This document shows, piece by piece, positions 4,971 through 7,235 of a DNA stretch of 7,235 nt. Position 1 is the first letter of the stretch. The number at the start of each line of letters is the position of its first letter. Origin of the DNA: Anaerolineae bacterium (GTDB lineage Bacteria > Chloroflexota > Anaerolineae > J102); assembly GCA_015493675.1 (NCBI GenBank), contig WGCR01000351.1:1-7235 (forward strand), given 5' to 3'. The position numbers were made by a program, and so were the translations under genes. The notes below the pieces were generated by a model, which had not been told where the DNA came from, made no database searches, and saw nothing but the letters and a program-made list of their open reading frames with translations.

Positions 4971-6209
4971 TCAGGAGAACGCTGGCGCTTTCTCATCATC
5001 CAGCTTGTGAGTGCGAGTCGACAGCCACAGAAAGAGTGCAGCGGACAGGTTCGCAGAGATGAAGGCCGCGTACCACACCCAATCTGGATTGCCGTAATCC
5101 ATGATCAATCCCGCCAGCAAAGGCCCGACCGCAGCAGGAATGGCCCAACTGAATCCGAACACTGCCATGTAGCGCCCGCGCATGGCTTCAGGAGCCAGCA
5201 GCGAGACCACCGATTGTGAGACCGGCACGATCAGCATTTCGCCCAGGGTGATGATGAGCATGGCCAGGATGAAAAAGGCGTAGCTATTCACCACTCCATA
5301 CATGCCAAATCCGATTCCGTAAAGAAAGGCGCCGGCGGCAATGACATACAGCGGTCGGAATCTTTTTGTCTTGCGGGTGATGACAAACTGAAAAAGCACC
5401 ACCATCAGGGCATTCATGCTGATGAGATAACCGTAATACTGGGGCGGCGTCTTGTGAAAATCTCGCAAATACACCGACAGGGTTGTGTTCATCTGCATAT
5501 AAACGATGGTGATGAGAATCGAGGCGGCAATGAAAACCATAAACACCCGATCCTTCATCGCCACAGCGTAACCGGCGAACGTTTTCAGGAAGCTTTCGTG
5601 CGTCTCGCCTTCGGCTTTTTCCGGAAGCGACTCTTTGATGAAGATCAGTACGATAATCGCAGTGATGGTGCTGGCGACAGCGTCGGTGATGAACAGGGCG
5701 AGATAGGAACGGGCGGCCATGAAGCCGCCGATGGCCGGGCCAATGGTCATAGCCAGATTCATGACCACGCGCATGAGACCGTAGCCCTCTGCCCGCTGCT
5801 CCGGCTTGAGCAAATCCGCCACCATGGCCTGACGAGCCGGATCGCCCATGTTGGCGAACAGCCCCACCAGCACTGCCGCTACGAAGAATATCTGAATATC
5901 ATGGGCGAAGCCCATCAGCAGGGTGATGAGAGCGCTGGCGATCAATCCGAAGATGATCATCTTTTTGCGACCCAGGCGATCGGAAAGCGCCCCGCCGATG
6001 GCGCTGCCGAAGATGGCCGAGATGGAGAAAATGCCGAAGATGATCCCCACCGTAGTCATGCCCACGTCGAACCGGGCGGTCACATAGAGGGTGAAGAAGG
6101 GGAATAGCAGTGCGCCGCCCAGCCCATCGACGAAGCTGGCCCCCAGCAGCAGCCAGAATTGTTTGGGGTATTCCCGGAAGAGTCGTTGTAATTTGACGAT
6201 GGAAGTCAT
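4971..6209 (-). CDS. MFS transporter, drug:H+ antiporter-like
   Basis: This is a 412-residue major facilitator superfamily permease with about 12 hydrophobic segments and a longer hydrophilic loop near residues 191-220 between the two six-helix halves. Motif A, GGALSDRLGRKK, is at 72-83 between helices 2 and 3. A helix-5 sequence MTIGPAIGG (154-162) resembles the antiporter motif C, which favours a proton-driven exporter of the DHA1 type (MdtH/YttB-like). The substrate cannot be read from the sequence. The length is normal and the frame intact. The ATG at 6209 lies 12 bases after the stop of the ABC gene and has only a weak GAG upstream, so translation probably depends on ribosomes arriving from that gene. 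Confidence 0.9.
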   Translation of the reverse strand: MTSIVKLQRLFREYPKQFWLLLGASFVDGLGGALLFPFFTLYVTARFDVGMTTVGIIFGIFSISAIFGSAIGGALSDRLGRKKMIIFGLIASALITLLMGFAHDIQIFFVAAVLVGLFANMGDPARQAMVADLLKPEQRAEGYGLMRVVMNLAMTIGPAIGGFMAARSYLALFITDAVASTITAIIVLIFIKESLPEKAEGETHESFLKTFAGYAVAMKDRVFMVFIAASILITIVYMQMNTTLSVYLRDFHKTPPQYYGYLISMNALMVVLFQFVITRKTKRFRPLYVIAAGAFLYGIGFGMYGVVNSYAFFILAMLIITLGEMLIVPVSQSVVSLLAPEAMRGRYMAVFGFSWAIPAAVGPLLAGLIMDYGNPDWVWYAAFISANLSAALFLWLSTRTHKLDDEKAPAFS

Positions 6210-6221
6210 AGAACTCAGAAA

Positions 6222-7214
6222 TCAGGCGGCCATGCCACCCAGCAACGCGCTTTGCTGTTCCATTTCGCGGCGGAACTGGTAGGTGTAGAGTTTGTAGTAA
6301 CGCCCGCGGCGGCGGATCAGTTCGTGATGGGAGCCCATCTCGATGATGCGCCCCTTTTCGATGTACAAGATCCGATGGGCGCGGCGGATGGTGGAGAGGC
6401 GGTGGGCGATGACGAAACTGGTGCGACCTTTCATCATCGCCTCCATCCCTTGCTGAATGAGATTCTCGGTGACTGTATCCACCGAACTGGTGGCCTCATC
6501 CATGATGAAGATATCGGGGTTGGCCAGCACGGCCCGGGCCAGAGAGATGAGCTGCTTCTGGCCGGTGGAGAGCAGCACGCCGCCCTCGCCCACCTCGGTG
6601 TCATAGCCTTCCTCCAGCTCGATGATGAAATCATGCGCTCCCGCCAGACGGGCGGCTTCTTCCACCTCGGCGTCCGTGGCATTCAGCCGTCCATAACGGA
6701 TGTTGTCGCGGATGCTGCCCGAGAAAAGATGAGGTGATTGTAGCACAATGCCCAGACGGGAGTGAATGCTGTCCAGCCGGATGGTGGTGTAATCCCGCCC
6801 GCCGAAACGGATAGCGCCCGCTTTGGGTTCGTAGAACCGGCAGAAGAGATTGACAATGGTGCTCTTGCCGCCGCCGGTGGCCCCCACCAGCGCGATGGTC
6901 TCGCCCTGGCGTACCGTCAGGGTGAAGTCCTTGAGCACGGGTTTGTCCTCCTCGTACCAGAAATCCACGTGATCGAATTCGATATCCGCGCGCAGGCTGT
7001 CCACCGCCACCGCGTCGGCGTTATCCTGCACCTCGGGATCCGCGTCGATGAGGGAGAAGACGCGCTCGGCCGAGGCGATGGCCTGTTGTGTGCTGGCGTA
7101 CACCCGGGCCAGATCCTGCACGGGCCACAGCATGAAAGCAATGTAGGAGATGAAAGCCTGAATGCCGCCAATGGTGATCATGCCAGCCTCGGCCTGGAGT
7201 CCGCCCACCAGCAC
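6222..7214 (-). CDS. ABC exporter half-transporter, 5'-truncated
   Basis: The last 330 residues of an ABCB/MsbA-type exporter are present, with the transmembrane domain fused to the ATPase. The final part of the membrane domain, including the last helix, covers about residues 1-50. The nucleotide-binding domain follows, with A-loop Tyr87, Walker A GATGGGKST (111-119), Q-loop Gln159, signature LSTGQ (215-219), Walker B IFIMDE with catalytic Glu240, and H-loop His271. All ATPase residues are intact. The signature reads LSTGQ rather than LSGGQ, a known variant. Family members run to about 580-620 residues, so roughly 250-290 N-terminal residues lie beyond the contig. The genomic reading frame begins with VLVGGL at 7214. 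An apparent ATG at 7229 and the residues MYKRQ come from the adapter and are not part of the protein. It may work as a homodimer or with an upstream partner, and is probably co-transcribed with the MFS gene. Confidence 0.95.
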   Translation of the reverse strand: MLVGGLQAEAGMITIGGIQAFISYIAFMLWPVQDLARVYASTQQAIASAERVFSLIDADPEVQDNADAVAVDSLRADIEFDHVDFWYEEDKPVLKDFTLTVRQGETIALVGATGGGKSTIVNLFCRFYEPKAGAIRFGGRDYTTIRLDSIHSRLGIVLQSPHLFSGSIRDNIRYGRLNATDAEVEEAARLAGAHDFIIELEEGYDTEVGEGGVLLSTGQKQLISLARAVLANPDIFIMDEATSSVDTVTENLIQQGMEAMMKGRTSFVIAHRLSTIRRAHRILYIEKGRIIEMGSHHELIRRRGRYYKLYTYQFRREMEQQSALLGGMAA

Positions 7215-7235
7215 CTGTCTCTTATACACATCTCC
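7215..7235. other. Nextera/Tn5 adapter contamination
   Basis: Bases 7215-7233 are exactly CTGTCTCTTATACACATCT, the 19-bp Tn5 mosaic end used in Nextera tagmentation libraries. The CC at 7234-7235 matches the next bases of the read-2 side adapter. This is sequencing-library sequence left at the contig end, not a transposon in the organism. It should be trimmed. Confidence 0.97.

Noticed and set aside
5454..6107. Plus-strand open frame of 217 codons opposite the MFS gene
   Set aside because: Its His/Glu/Gly-rich translation is the antisense of hydrophobic membrane helices and carries no domain signal.
7215..7235. A genuine Tn5-like transposon end
   Set aside because: The sequence equals the engineered mosaic end followed by adapter bases and stops exactly at the contig end, so it is library contamination.

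Overview
The window reads as a bacterial chromosomal contig, probably assembled from shotgun metagenomic or genomic data. It carries two plus-strand genes on the left (327-1655), followed by a long minus-strand series from 1747 to the right end. Genes are GC-rich and intergenic gaps AT-rich, with ordinary Shine-Dalgarno sites, sigma-70-like promoters and intrinsic terminators. No gene fixes the taxonomy. The FtsK-like protein with a retained alpha-type N-terminus and the DUF2231/endonuclease IV content would fit Chloroflexota, but that is only a weak inference. The rightmost 21 bases (7215-7235) are Nextera/Tn5 adapter, not genome, so the contig ends inside an ABC exporter gene.

Layout. Bases 1-326 hold no convincing gene but contain a long imperfect inverted repeat (45-103) and a promoter (265-292). 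A DUF2231 membrane protein (327-767) and a complete endonuclease IV, nfo (801-1655), follow in one likely plus-strand transcript. A large nested hairpin (1667-1737) separates nfo from a convergent minus-strand operon of three genes. In transcription order these are a compact FtsK/SpoIIIE-type DNA translocase (3573-2479), a two-helix membrane protein with a Pro/Gln-rich tail that overlaps it by ATGA (2482-2084), and a 95-residue protein of unknown function (2034-1747). This operon has a well-formed promoter with a palindrome, three phased TTTCCCAAA repeats, and a terminator-like hairpin in its leader.

Upstream of it, behind its own strong terminator, is an FbaB-type class I fructose-bisphosphate aldolase (4827-3772). 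At the right, a half ABC exporter (5'-truncated by the contig end) and an MFS drug-antiporter-like protein lie 12 bases apart and probably form an export operon.

How the genes relate. nfo (base-excision repair) and fbaB (glycolysis/gluconeogenesis) are housekeeping. The ABC-MFS pair suggests efflux of an unknown compound. The least ordinary region is 1747-3720: a membrane-domain-less FtsK translocase translationally coupled to a small membrane protein, under what looks like dense regulation. It is the only candidate here for an undescribed module, and the evidence is architectural only.
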